Shown here piece by piece: positions 16,419-25,304 of a DNA stretch of 64,000 bases. A program made the position numbers and the translations under genes. Positions within the stretch are counted from its first letter, which is position 1. Every line of letters starts with the position of its first letter. The notes under the pieces are model-generated. The model worked only from the letters and a program-made list of their open reading frames with translations, was not told the origin of the DNA and made no database searches. Source of the DNA: Bradyrhizobium nitroreducens (GTDB lineage Bacteria > Pseudomonadota > Alphaproteobacteria > Rhizobiales > Xanthobacteraceae); NCBI RefSeq assembly GCF_002776695.1, contig NZ_LFJC01000003.1, forward strand, positions 3,447,181 to 3,511,180. The letters run 5' to 3'.

Positions 16419-17378
16419 ATGCGCCGAATTCTGCTGTCGACGGCCAAAATCCTGATTTCCGTAGCGCTGCTCTACCTGGCACTGCGCAAGGTCGACCTGA
16501 CCGAGCTGCTGTCGCGCTTCACCGTGACCAGCCTGTTCTGGATTGGGCTCGCGATCGCGATCACGTTCCTGCAGATCTTCGTCGGCGTGCTGCGCTGGCG
16601 CGAGATCAGCGCCGTCTGTGGCGCACCGCTCGAGCTCGGCCGGGCCATGCGCTACAACGTGATCGGCTCCTTCTTCAACCAGACCCTGCCCTCGGCAATC
16701 GGCGGCGACGCGGTCCGGCTGTGGCTCGTCGCGCGCGCCGGGGCCGGCTGGCGTGCGGCCACCTACTCGATCTTCGTCGACCGCGCGATCGGCCTGATCG
16801 CGCTCGCGGTTCTCATCGTCGCGAGCCTGCCCTGGAGCTACACCCTCATCACCGACGCGCACGGCCGCTCGGCGCTGCTGCTGGTCGACCTCCTGGCGCT
16901 TGCCGGCGGCGTCGGCTTCTTGATCTTCGGCGCGCTGAATTGGCGGTGGCTGAAGACATGGTGGGCGACCCATCACCTTCACGCCTGCGCGGTGATCGCA
17001 AACCGCGTGATCTTCAGCCGCAGCCGCGGGCCGGCCATCGCCATCCTCTCCATCCTCGTCCACGTGCTCGCCGTCGTCATCGCCTGGTGCGTGGTGCAGT
17101 CGATCGCGGCCCCTGTTCGCTTCAGCGACGTCTTCCTGCTCGTACCGCCGGTGATGCTGATTACGATGATGCCGATCTCGATCGCCGGCTGGGGCGTGCG
17201 TGAGGCCACGATGGGCCTGGCGTTCGGCTTCGCCGGACTTGCCGCCAATGAGGGGGTCAACGTCTCGCTGCTGTACGGCGCCGTGTTCTTCATCGTCGGT
17301 GCGTTCGGCGGCCTGGTCTGGATCCTCAGCGCGGAAAAGGCCGCGCAAGGAACGGCTCCGATCGGGGTGCCGGAGTGA
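16419..17378 (+). CDS. Lysylphosphatidylglycerol-synthase-TM / flippase-like membrane protein
   Basis: A polytopic inner membrane protein of the UPF0104/LPG-synthase TM family, 319 residues from ATG 16419, where MRRILLSTAKILISVALLYLAL-type sequence starts the first helix. In-frame ATGs at 16326 and 16287 would add 31 or 44 residues; 16287 has a GAGG ribosome binding site but lies in a palindrome. The family motif FFNQTLPSAIGGDAVR is present. Members are suspected lipid-linked-sugar flippases, but this is not settled. It overlaps the next gene by 4 bp (GTGA), so it is coupled to the initiating transferase. Function is inferred. Confidence 0.8.
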   Translation: MRRILLSTAKILISVALLYLALRKVDLTELLSRFTVTSLFWIGLAIAITFLQIFVGVLRWREISAVCGAPLELGRAMRYNVIGSFFNQTLPSAIGGDAVRLWLVARAGAGWRAATYSIFVDRAIGLIALAVLIVASLPWSYTLITDAHGRSALLLVDLLALAGGVGFLIFGALNWRWLKTWWATHHLHACAVIANRVIFSRSRGPAIAILSILVHVLAVVIAWCVVQSIAAPVRFSDVFLLVPPVMLITMMPISIAGWGVREATMGLAFGFAGLAANEGVNVSLLYGAVFFIVGAFGGLVWILSAEKAAQGTAPIGVPE

Positions 17379-18409
17379 CGACGTTCGTCTCGGGTCCGGA
17401 CCTTGCGGCCGGACTGGTGCCGCTCGCGCTTCTGCCGGCCGTGCTGGCTGGACTGATATCCGCCTGCATCACCTGGCTGAGCATGCCGTTGCTGCAGCGC
17501 TATGCGCTGGCGCGCCCGAACGCGCGCTCGTCGCACAAAATCCCGACCCCGCAAGGTGCGGGCATCGCCGTCATCGCCGCCACCCTGCTGGTCGCTGCGC
17601 CGTGGTCGGCGTGGGCCACCGGCGCAATTCCCCTGCCCTTGATCGGCTCCGCGCTCGTGATCGCTCTGGTCGGACTTGTCGATGACATCAGGCCCCTGCC
17701 CGTCCTGGCCCGCCTGGTGTTGCAGGCAGCAGCCGTGGCCGCCGTCGTCTTCTCGGCACCGGAGAGCGCACGCATCGTGCCGGCGCTGCCGCTCGCGCTG
17801 GAGCGCGGTCTCATTTTGCTTGCCGGAATCTGGTTCGTGAACCTCGTCAACTTCATGGACGGGCTCGACCTGATGACAGTGGCCGAGGTGGTGCCCGTGA
17901 CGGCCGCGCTCGGACTGCTCGGCTGGTTTGGCGAGCTCTCGTCGTCTGCCGGACTGCTGGCCACGGCGCTGTGCGGGGCCATGCTCGGCTTTGCGCCGTT
18001 CAACCGTCCGGCCGCGAGAGTCTTCCTGGGCGACGTCGGCAGCCTGCCGATCGGTCTTCTGCTCGGCTGGTGCCTGCTCGAGCTCGCCTGGCACGGACAT
18101 CCCGCCGCGGCGCTGCTGCTGCCGGCCTATTACCTTGCGGATTCCACCATCACGCTGTTCCGGCGCATCGTCAGGCGCGAGCCGTTCTGGGCGGCCCACC
18201 GCACGCACTTCTATCAGCGCGCCACCGACAACGGGTTCACGGTCCGACGCGTGAGCGGCGAGGTCTTCACGCTCAATCTCGTGCTGGCTTTGCTTGCCTT
18301 CGTCACCGTTCGCGCCGGCTCGACGGCGATCACGATCCTGTCCTTGCTCGCAGGTGCCGTCGCGGTCGCTTTGGTGCTGCGGCGCTTCTCCCGCGCTCAG
18401 GCGTCCTGA
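17375..18409 (+). CDS. Undecaprenyl-phosphate sugar-1-phosphate transferase (WecA/WbpL family)
   Basis: A 344-residue polytopic glycosyltransferase 4 family enzyme, GTG start overlapping the previous stop. Signature elements are the ARSSHKIPTPQGAGIA entry, the aspartates in VGLVDDIRP, VNFMDGLDLMT, and FLGDVGSLPIG. These enzymes load a HexNAc-1-phosphate onto undecaprenyl phosphate and so start O-antigen units at the inner membrane. The sugar is probably an N-acetylated 6-deoxyhexose, given the WbpM-type dehydratase nearby. It is convergent with the fused glycosyltransferase gene and overlaps its 3' end by 13 bp. Confidence 0.9.
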   Translation: MTTFVSGPDLAAGLVPLALLPAVLAGLISACITWLSMPLLQRYALARPNARSSHKIPTPQGAGIAVIAATLLVAAPWSAWATGAIPLPLIGSALVIALVGLVDDIRPLPVLARLVLQAAAVAAVVFSAPESARIVPALPLALERGLILLAGIWFVNLVNFMDGLDLMTVAEVVPVTAALGLLGWFGELSSSAGLLATALCGAMLGFAPFNRPAARVFLGDVGSLPIGLLLGWCLLELAWHGHPAAALLLPAYYLADSTITLFRRIVRREPFWAAHRTHFYQRATDNGFTVRRVSGEVFTLNLVLALLAFVTVRAGSTAITILSLLAGAVAVALVLRRFSRAQAS

Positions 18410-19383
18410 GCCGCCAGCGCCAGCCGCAACCCCTCGTCGAGCGAGACCTGCGGCTGCCAGCCGGTCGCGATCGCCTTGGAGATGTCGAGCTCGAGCGAGC
18501 CGATCAGGCCGTCATACGTATCCTGCCGGCCCATAGCGCCGAGCAGCGTGCCGAGCACGCTCGGCGGCACGTTCGCCGCCGCCTGCAATTGCTTCAGCCG
18601 TTCGAAACCGATGCCCCAGCCCGACAGCATGAAGTGGATGTCCGTCTCGTCCTGCAGCAGGCGCGCCGCCTCGAACACGATCTCCGGATCATGGGTGAAG
18701 CCGAGATTGCCCGACAGACCGACGATGAAGCGCGCGGCAATCGCCTTGCGGAACGGATTGTCCGGCGTGACCGGCCGCGGCGCGGGCACCAGCGTCGCCC
18801 AGTTCGGGATGAAGCGGATCTTGTTTCGCGTCATTCCGGAATAGCTCAGGAGCGGCCGCTCCGCGTCGCGGCCGATGGTGATGACGGCATCGAGTCCGCG
18901 GAACATCAGGCCGTTGACCGCCCGCATCGTCCGCGTCACCAGCGAGCCGGGCTTCAGCAGGCCCGCCATTACCAGCACGTCGGGAAAGAGGTCGTGCATG
19001 ATCAGCGCCGAGCGCGCGCCCTTCAGCCTCGCGGCCGCCGCCACCGCATAAGGCAGCGTGAACGGCGCGGTGACCGTGAGCACAACGTCGCCTCGCCTCA
19101 GCTCCCGCGCCAATGCGAAGAACGTGCGTGCCACGAACAGGAGCTCCGACACAGCGCGCCGCACCAGCGCCGCCTTGCCCGAAATGCGGTTCCTGATCGC
19201 AACCACGCGCGGCTTGCCCGGACCGGTCTGCGAGGGCGGCAATGCGCCCGGCCAGCCCGAGAGCACGACGACCTCGTGCTCGCTGGCGAGACGGCAGGCG
19301 ATCTCGGCCATGATCGCCGCCGTCGTGCTGGTATCCGGCGGGTAATGCTGGCTCGCAACGACGATCTTGCCCAAAGGCTGCAT
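18397..19383 (-). CDS. Fused remnant: glycosyltransferase 4 N-terminal part joined to the C-terminus of a sugar epimerase
   Basis: A 328-residue open frame from ATG 19383. Residues 1 to about 271 look like a WbuB-type GT4 glycosyltransferase (VVASQHYPPDTSTTA, IMHDLFPDV, RFIPNW, GLSGNLGFTHDPEIV). They stop just before the region that should carry the E-x7-E nucleotide-sugar site. From about 272 the sequence changes to GRQDTYDGLIGSLELDISKA and PQVSLDEGLR. These are the last roughly 55 residues of WbpK/WbiG-type NAD-dependent epimerases. The simplest reading is an in-frame deletion that removed the end of one gene and the start of the next. Both activities are probably lost. The gene is 2 bp from the WbpM-type gene. 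Confidence 0.85.
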   Translation of the reverse strand: MQPLGKIVVASQHYPPDTSTTAAIMAEIACRLASEHEVVVLSGWPGALPPSQTGPGKPRVVAIRNRISGKAALVRRAVSELLFVARTFFALARELRRGDVVLTVTAPFTLPYAVAAAARLKGARSALIMHDLFPDVLVMAGLLKPGSLVTRTMRAVNGLMFRGLDAVITIGRDAERPLLSYSGMTRNKIRFIPNWATLVPAPRPVTPDNPFRKAIAARFIVGLSGNLGFTHDPEIVFEAARLLQDETDIHFMLSGWGIGFERLKQLQAAANVPPSVLGTLLGAMGRQDTYDGLIGSLELDISKAIATGWQPQVSLDEGLRLALAAQDA

Positions 19384-19385
19384 GG

Positions 19386-21353
19386 TCAGGCCGCGGTCGA
19401 CCCGAATTCGGGCACCGCATCCTTCAGGATGGTCCTGATGGTGGCGCGATCGTCGCGCGCGATCGCCTGCTCCAGCGCCCCGATCCATTTGCGCAGCGTC
19501 TGCATTGGCGGCTCGTTCGGCTGCGCCGCCATGATGCCGGCGACGCCGATCTCGCGGGTCGGCTCCTCGGAGGCGAACAGGATCTCGTGCAGTCGTTCGC
19601 CCGGCCGCATGCCGGTGAACACGATCTCGATGTCGTGGCCGGGCTGCAGTCCGGAGAGGCGGATCATGCGCTCGGCGAGATCGACGATCTTCACCGGCTG
19701 GCCCATGTTGAGCACGTAGACCGAGACGTCGGGACGCTGCGTTCCGAGTGCGTGGGTGGCCGCGGTGATGACGAGATCGCAGGCCTCGCGAATGGTCATG
19801 AAGTAGCGGACCATGTCGGGATGCGTCACCGTGACCGGGCCGCCGGCCTCGATCTGCGCCTTGAATTTCGGGACCACCGAGCCGTTCGAGGCCAGCACGT
19901 TGCCGAACCGGACCGAGATCAGGCGCATTGGCGGCTTGGCACCGTGCGCGCCGGCAGCGAGATCGTGATCCAGCGCCTGGCAGTACATCTCGGCAAAGCG
20001 CTTGGTCAGGCCGAGCATCGACACCGGCTCGATCGCCTTGTCGGTCGAGATCATCACCATGGCCTCGGCGCCGGCGGCCACGGCGGCGTCCGCCACGTTG
20101 ATGGAGCCGAAGATGTTGGTCTTGACGCCCTCGCTCCAGTCTCGTTCGAGGATCGGCACGTGCTTGAGCGCTGCGGCGTGGAACACGATGTCCGGCCTGA
20201 ATTCCATCATCAGGCGCGTGATGCGCTCGCGGTCGCGAATGTCGGCAATCCGCCCTTCGATCTCGGCGGACGCGCCCCTCGCGGCGAGCGCTTCGGTGAT
20301 CGCGTAGAGCGCCGGCTCCGAGTTCTCCACGATCAGGAGCCGCGCAGCGCCGAAGGCGACGACGCGCTCGCAGATCTCGGAACCGATCGAGCCGCCGCCG
20401 CCGGTGACGATCACCGCCTTGCCGTTGATCAGCGCCTCCAGGCGGTCATAGTCGATCGTCTCGCTCGGCCGCAGCAGGAGGTCTTCGACCGCGACGGCCG
20501 TGAGGCGTGGCGTATCGCCGCTCTCCAGCGAGGGCATCCGGTTGACGATCACGCCCAACTTGCGCGCCCGCATCAGGATCGATTCCGGGTGCGCCTCCGG
20601 CTCGAACGCCGACGGCGTCATGACGAGGCGCGCGATCGCCTTGTTGCGCTTGGCGAAGTCGGCGATGACGTCCTCGACGTCGTCGATGCCGCCCAGCACC
20701 GGCACGTTGCGGATGAACTGGCCGCGATCCGAGCTCGATGGCGACAGCACGCCGACCGGCCAGATGCGCTTGATCGCCCCGCTCTCGATGCCGCGCAGCA
20801 GCACCTCGGCATCCGCGGCGCGGCCGATCAGCAGCGTCGGCGCGGCATCCTCGCCTCGGGCGTGACGCCGCACCCGCGTATAGCGGAAGTAGCGGTAGGC
20901 CATGCGCAGCGCGCTGAGAAAGGAGATCTCGAGGAACCAGTAGAGGACGATCGTCACCTTGCCGAGAAAGAAGGCACCGCGGACGTTGGGGGCGACGAAG
21001 ATGTAGTCGAGCACCAGCAGGGCGACCGTCAGCACGGTCGCGACGCGGATAATGTTCAGCGCGTCAGGCAGCGAGATGAAGCGCCATTTCGTCGTGGTCA
21101 GGTTGAAGATGAAGAACACGACCACGCTGAAGGCGAGGAAGTAGGGCAGAAGCTGGAACAGCAGCGGCAGGCGGTCGAAGAAGCCCTCGCCGCCCTCGAA
21201 TCGCAGATAGAAGGCGGCAAAAAGCGCCGCCGTGGTCGCCAGCAGGTCGTGGAGTGCGATCAGGAAATTGCGCAAGGTGAGATGCGAAAGACGCGTCATC
21301 CGCCGACCGATGAAAACCCAGTTAGATGCAACCTGACCGCGCTGATAGCCCAT
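19386..21353 (-). CDS. Membrane-bound nucleotide-sugar 4,6-dehydratase (WbpM/CapD/FlaA1 family)
   Basis: A 655-residue protein. About four N-terminal membrane helices (residues 30-150) precede a CoA-binding-like domain and a C-terminal extended SDR domain. The NAD loop is TGGGGSIGSE (317-326) and the conserved STDKA is at 436-440. In WbpM-like enzymes the catalytic pair is usually Met-x3-Lys or Tyr-x3-Lys; here the aligned residue is L447 with K451. The family converts UDP-GlcNAc to a 4-keto-6-deoxy sugar used to make QuiNAc or FucNAc. A start at 21299 (MTRLSHL) is also possible. It is upstream of the fused glycosyltransferase and co-directional. Confidence 0.9.
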   Translation of the reverse strand: MGYQRGQVASNWVFIGRRMTRLSHLTLRNFLIALHDLLATTAALFAAFYLRFEGGEGFFDRLPLLFQLLPYFLAFSVVVFFIFNLTTTKWRFISLPDALNIIRVATVLTVALLVLDYIFVAPNVRGAFFLGKVTIVLYWFLEISFLSALRMAYRYFRYTRVRRHARGEDAAPTLLIGRAADAEVLLRGIESGAIKRIWPVGVLSPSSSDRGQFIRNVPVLGGIDDVEDVIADFAKRNKAIARLVMTPSAFEPEAHPESILMRARKLGVIVNRMPSLESGDTPRLTAVAVEDLLLRPSETIDYDRLEALINGKAVIVTGGGGSIGSEICERVVAFGAARLLIVENSEPALYAITEALAARGASAEIEGRIADIRDRERITRLMMEFRPDIVFHAAALKHVPILERDWSEGVKTNIFGSINVADAAVAAGAEAMVMISTDKAIEPVSMLGLTKRFAEMYCQALDHDLAAGAHGAKPPMRLISVRFGNVLASNGSVVPKFKAQIEAGGPVTVTHPDMVRYFMTIREACDLVITAATHALGTQRPDVSVYVLNMGQPVKIVDLAERMIRLSGLQPGHDIEIVFTGMRPGERLHEILFASEEPTREIGVAGIMAAQPNEPPMQTLRKWIGALEQAIARDDRATIRTILKDAVPEFGSTAA

Positions 21354-21383
21354 CTGGACCAGACTTGCCAGCCGCGCAGCCGC

Positions 21384-22670
21384 TCAGGAACCGGCTTCCC
21401 CCATCTTCGCCTCGGCCTGTTGTGTCCGGAGCACCATGCCGCCGGCGACACCGACGCCGATGACGTACATCCAGCCCTCGTGGAAATCGAACAGATGGGA
21501 ATTGAACAGCGAGGTGAAGACATTCTGCACCACCACCAGGAGCCCGATCCAGTTGGCAAGCCCGTCGCCGCGAAACAACCGCAGATGCAATATCCAGATC
21601 GCATAGAGAATGGCGATACCGATCACGCCCCATTGCACGGCAACGTTGAGCGTCTGGTTATGCGGGTTGCCGATCACCTCTGCAGACGCCTGGTACCGAC
21701 CGGCTGGCGTCGCGACGCGCTCGAACAATCCGCGCGTCGAACCGGTGCCGTGCCCTATGATCGGGGCCTCCACGAAGAAGCCGAGCGACTTCCGCCAGAA
21801 TTCGAGCCGCAGGCCGAGCGAGGTCGGCTCGCCCTTTTCGACATAACGCGTGTAATCGTCGGAAAACCTCTCGGCCGTATGGCGCAGATAGGGCGAAGCC
21901 TGCCAGGCGACAATGGCGACGGCGAGCAAGCCGGCGGAGATGAGTGCGATGCTGCGCCCTTTGAGGTGAAGCAGCGCGAACACGCCGAGCATGATCGGCA
22001 CGGTGACGAGCGCGGTGCGCGACACCACGACGAAGGTCATGTTGACGAAGAAGCCCAGTGCCAGCGCCGTCAGCAGCCCGGCGAACCAATATCGCTTCTC
22101 ACGCAACAGCATCACGATCGGAAAGGCGAGCGCGACCGCGCACAACGCGAATTCCTGGCTCTGGTCGATGTAATTCTTGACGAAGATGCCGCGCTCGGGC
22201 GGATCGGTCTTGAGTGCGAGGTTCGGGTAGAAGGCGACCAGCCAGGACATCACCGACAGCAAGGCGCAGGACACCAGAAAGGCGACGAAGATCCAGTGGC
22301 CGCGGCTGGATCGCTCGAAATGATAGAGCAGAACCGGCAGCACGAGCAGCTTCATGGTCGGGTTGACCGCATAGAAGCGCGCGCCCCAGCTCGCGTCCGA
22401 CCAGAGTGTCCCCACCAGCGCGAGCAGGACCAGCGCGATCGGCGCAATGCAGATCGGACGCTTCAGCGATTGCAGGAACGCGCGGACGTCGAGGAACGGC
22501 ACCATGCAAAGCAGCATCAGTGCATTGAAGATCCCGGCAAGCGAGGTCGACCAGGGCAGCGAGGCCGCGGTCAGCACCGCCAATATATCGACGGTCTCGC
22601 GCCAGGCAGCCGGGCTGCGCAGACGGCGAAGCAGCATTTCGCCGGTCGTCTCGCGGGCAAGCGCCGTCAC
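21384..22670 (-). CDS. O-antigen ligase family protein (WaaL-like)
   Basis: Start taken at GTG 22670, overlapping the hldE stop by 4 bp (GTGA); 428 residues. The longer open frame only reads hldE in another frame. About ten to twelve hydrophobic helices surround a large periplasmic loop. The loop has the Wzy_C-type signature EFWRKSLGFFVEAPIIGHGTGS, given here as EFWRKS and PIIGHGTGS, and a following NPHNQTLNVAVQWG histidine segment. O-antigen ligases move the polymer from undecaprenyl diphosphate to lipid A-core in the periplasm. Position next to hldE and hldD supports a role in LPS completion rather than polymerisation, though the families overlap. Confidence 0.85.
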   Translation of the reverse strand: MTALARETTGEMLLRRLRSPAAWRETVDILAVLTAASLPWSTSLAGIFNALMLLCMVPFLDVRAFLQSLKRPICIAPIALVLLALVGTLWSDASWGARFYAVNPTMKLLVLPVLLYHFERSSRGHWIFVAFLVSCALLSVMSWLVAFYPNLALKTDPPERGIFVKNYIDQSQEFALCAVALAFPIVMLLREKRYWFAGLLTALALGFFVNMTFVVVSRTALVTVPIMLGVFALLHLKGRSIALISAGLLAVAIVAWQASPYLRHTAERFSDDYTRYVEKGEPTSLGLRLEFWRKSLGFFVEAPIIGHGTGSTRGLFERVATPAGRYQASAEVIGNPHNQTLNVAVQWGVIGIAILYAIWILHLRLFRGDGLANWIGLLVVVQNVFTSLFNSHLFDFHEGWMYVIGVGVAGGMVLRTQQAEAKMGEAGS

Positions 22671-24157
22671 TTGCCGCCTCCCCGGGCGCGATGGACCAGG
22701 GCCGTCGTGCTGAAGCCCTGGAGGATGTCGACCAGCACGACCACCCCGCCCGCTGCCTCGACGACCTCGTGGCCGACCACCTGCTCGCGGGTGTAGTCGC
22801 CGCCCTTCACCAGCACGCCGGGCTTGATGCGCCTGATCAGGTCGATCGGCGTGTCCTCTTCGAAGATGACGACGAGATCGACGGCCTCGAGCGCGGCGAG
22901 CACTTCCGCGCGCGCGCGTTCGTCCTGGACGGGACGATCCGTGCCCTTGAGCCGCCGCACCGAGGCGTCGCTGTTGAGCCCCACGATGAGGCGGTCGCAG
23001 GCGGCGCGTGCCGCGGTCAGTACCTTGACGTGGCCGGGGTGGAGGATGTCGAAACAGCCATTGGTGAAGCCGACGCGCTGGCCCTGCCGCTTCCACTCGG
23101 CGAGCTGCGGATCGAGCGCGGCCGGATCGAGCACGATCTTCTCCTCGGCCGCGAGGGTGGCATGTGGCAGGATTTTTCGGCGTAGCTCGGCCGCGCTCAC
23201 GCTGGCGGTGCCTTGCTTGCCGACGGCGACGGCAGCAGCGGCGTTGGCGATGCGCAGCGCAGCGTCCCAGTCGGCGCCGGCCGCAAGCGAGACCGCAAGC
23301 GCAGCGGCGACGGTGTCACCGGCGCCGGAGACGTCGCGCACCTTCACCGGGAACGCCGGAACGTGAACGGCCTCGCCTGCCCGCGGCACCAGCGTCATGC
23401 CGTGCTCGCCTTGGGTGACCAGGATCGCCTCGCAATCGGCAAGCCGCATCACGTCCTCGCTGGCATCGACGATGCTCTGCGGCGTGTCGGCGCGGCTGCG
23501 TGTCGCCTCCGAAAATTCCTTGCGGTTGGGCGTGAGCAGCGTGGCGCCGCGATAGATCGCCCAGTTCAGGCTCTTGGGATCGACGATCACGGGCTTGCCG
23601 AGTTTCCGCGCGGCGTCGATGGTGTGGCGGATGACGCGTGCCGTCAGCACGCCCTTGGCGTAGTCCGAGAGGAGCACGATGTCGGCGCGCGCGATCTGCG
23701 GCAGGATCGCCTCGATCAGCTTCGTCTCGATGTCATCGGAGGCAGGCGCCGCCTGCTCCCAATCCGCGCGCAGCATGTGCGTGGAGAAGTGCTCGGAGAC
23801 GAAACGGACCTTTCGCGTGGTCGGCCGCGACGGGTCGCACACCAGGATGCATTCTATTCCGGCCTGCTCGCCAAGCGCCGAAGCGAGCCGCTTGCCCGCA
23901 TCGTCCTCGCCGACGAGGCCGACGAAGATGCAGCGCGCGCCGAGCGAGGCGACGTTGCGCGCGACATTGCCGGCGCCGCCGATATGAATCTCGCTGCGCT
24001 GGGCCGCGATGACGGGCGTCGGCGCTTCCGGCGAGATCCGCGACACCTCGCCATAGACGAACTCGTCCAGCATGATGTCGCCAATGCACAGCACCGTGCG
24101 GCCTGAGATGGCTTGCGCGATGGCGTCGAAATCGAGAATGGGCGTCGGCATGGTCAA
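22667..24157 (-). CDS. hldE: Bifunctional heptose 7-phosphate kinase / heptose 1-phosphate adenylyltransferase
   Basis: A 496-residue two-domain enzyme. The N-terminal PfkB-type kinase has CIGDIMLDEFVYGEV, IGGAGNVARN and the VSGAGDTVAAALA active-site motif. The C-terminal cytidylyltransferase-like domain has FTNGCFDILHPGHV with its HxGH signature. HldE phosphorylates D-glycero-D-manno-heptose 7-phosphate and later adenylylates the 1-phosphate, making ADP-heptose for the LPS core. It lies 6 bp after hldD and overlaps the O-antigen ligase gene, so hldD-hldE-waaL-like are one operon. Length and domain order are normal. Confidence 0.96.
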   Translation of the reverse strand: MTMPTPILDFDAIAQAISGRTVLCIGDIMLDEFVYGEVSRISPEAPTPVIAAQRSEIHIGGAGNVARNVASLGARCIFVGLVGEDDAGKRLASALGEQAGIECILVCDPSRPTTRKVRFVSEHFSTHMLRADWEQAAPASDDIETKLIEAILPQIARADIVLLSDYAKGVLTARVIRHTIDAARKLGKPVIVDPKSLNWAIYRGATLLTPNRKEFSEATRSRADTPQSIVDASEDVMRLADCEAILVTQGEHGMTLVPRAGEAVHVPAFPVKVRDVSGAGDTVAAALAVSLAAGADWDAALRIANAAAAVAVGKQGTASVSAAELRRKILPHATLAAEEKIVLDPAALDPQLAEWKRQGQRVGFTNGCFDILHPGHVKVLTAARAACDRLIVGLNSDASVRRLKGTDRPVQDERARAEVLAALEAVDLVVIFEEDTPIDLIRRIKPGVLVKGGDYTREQVVGHEVVEAAGGVVVLVDILQGFSTTALVHRARGGGK

Positions 24158-24163
24158 AAAGCC

Positions 24164-25144
24164 TCAGCGGAAGCGATCGGGCCGGTCGAGGTAGTCCCCT
24201 ACATAGGCCTTCACCGCGTCCTCGAGCGTCGTGAAGCCGCAATTATAGCCGGCGCGGTGCAGGCGATCGACCTCGCTCTGGGTGAAGTATTGGTAGGCCG
24301 CGCGGATCTGCTCGGGCATGTCGATATATTCGATGTTGGGCCTGGTGCCGAGCGCCGCATAGGCAGCCAACATGAGATCCTTGAAGCTGCGCGCCTTGCC
24401 GGTTCCGACGTTGAAGAGCCCGGACACCGACGGCGTTGCCAGGAGCCACATGACGACGCGCACGACATCGTCGACATAGATGAAATCGCGGCGCTGATCG
24501 CCGTCGGCAATGCCCTCGCGATGCGACTTGAACAATTGCACGACCCGGCCGGCCTTGACGTCGTCGAAGCGGCGCGCCAGCACGCTCATCATCGAGCCCT
24601 TGTGGTATTCGTTGGGACCGAACACGTTGAAGAACTTCAGGCCCACGCATTGCGGCGGCAACGGATCGCCGTTCGTGCGGCGCTCGACCACCGCGAGATC
24701 GAACATGTGCTTGCTCCAGCCGTAGAGATTCATCGGCCGGAGCTTCTTCAACGCGGGGATCGAGGCATCGTCGTCGAAACCGGTCTCGCCATCGCCATAA
24801 GTCGCCGCCGAGGAGGCGTAGATGAACGGCACCGCGTTCGCCGTGCACCAGTCCAGAAGGCGCGTCGACAGGCGGAAATTGGTCTCGAACACGAGGTCGC
24901 CGTCGGTGGCGGTGGTCGCCGAAATCGCCCCGAGATGGATCACGGCATCGAGCTTGCGGCCCTTCAGCCAGTCCATCAGCTCGGCCGGGGGGACGATATC
25001 CACAAGCTGCCGCTTGGCGAGGTTGCGCCACTTACCCTCGCTGCCGAGGACATCGCAAACCACGACGTCGCTTCGGCCCGACTCATTGAGCGCGGCCACG
25101 ACATTCGACCCGATAAAACCGGCCCCGCCGGTCACCAGCAACAT
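24164..25144 (-). CDS. hldD: ADP-L-glycero-D-manno-heptose 6-epimerase
   Basis: A 326-residue extended SDR. It begins MLLVTGGAGFIGSNVV, has the SSAATYG and YGWSKHMFD (Y-x3-K) catalytic segments, and the HldD-typical GLKFFNVFGPNEYHKGSM. It converts ADP-D-glycero- to ADP-L-glycero-manno-heptose, the donor for WaaC/WaaF. It is first of an operon with hldE, and waaF is divergent on its 5' side. A few in-frame starts are not in doubt because the NAD loop begins at residue 4. Confidence 0.96.
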   Translation of the reverse strand: MLLVTGGAGFIGSNVVAALNESGRSDVVVCDVLGSEGKWRNLAKRQLVDIVPPAELMDWLKGRKLDAVIHLGAISATTATDGDLVFETNFRLSTRLLDWCTANAVPFIYASSAATYGDGETGFDDDASIPALKKLRPMNLYGWSKHMFDLAVVERRTNGDPLPPQCVGLKFFNVFGPNEYHKGSMMSVLARRFDDVKAGRVVQLFKSHREGIADGDQRRDFIYVDDVVRVVMWLLATPSVSGLFNVGTGKARSFKDLMLAAYAALGTRPNIEYIDMPEQIRAAYQYFTQSEVDRLHRAGYNCGFTTLEDAVKAYVGDYLDRPDRFR

Positions 25145-25304
25145 TCCGAAATCCCTGCCCGATTTTGTGCGGCCCGGCCCTGCCGTAGCGCATGAGCCGG
25201 CAAAGTGTAAGCGGTTTTGGGATGGAGCGGTCTGGCGGCTTTACCTGCCGGCCCGGAACAGCTACCGAACCGCCACAAATCAGATCGCCCGACCCCATCA
25301 ACGA

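Noticed and set aside
19587..22796. 1069-codon + strand open frame opposite the dehydratase and O-antigen ligase genes
   Set aside because: It covers two real minus-strand genes with recognised motifs and has no domain of its own. It is a high-GC antisense shadow.
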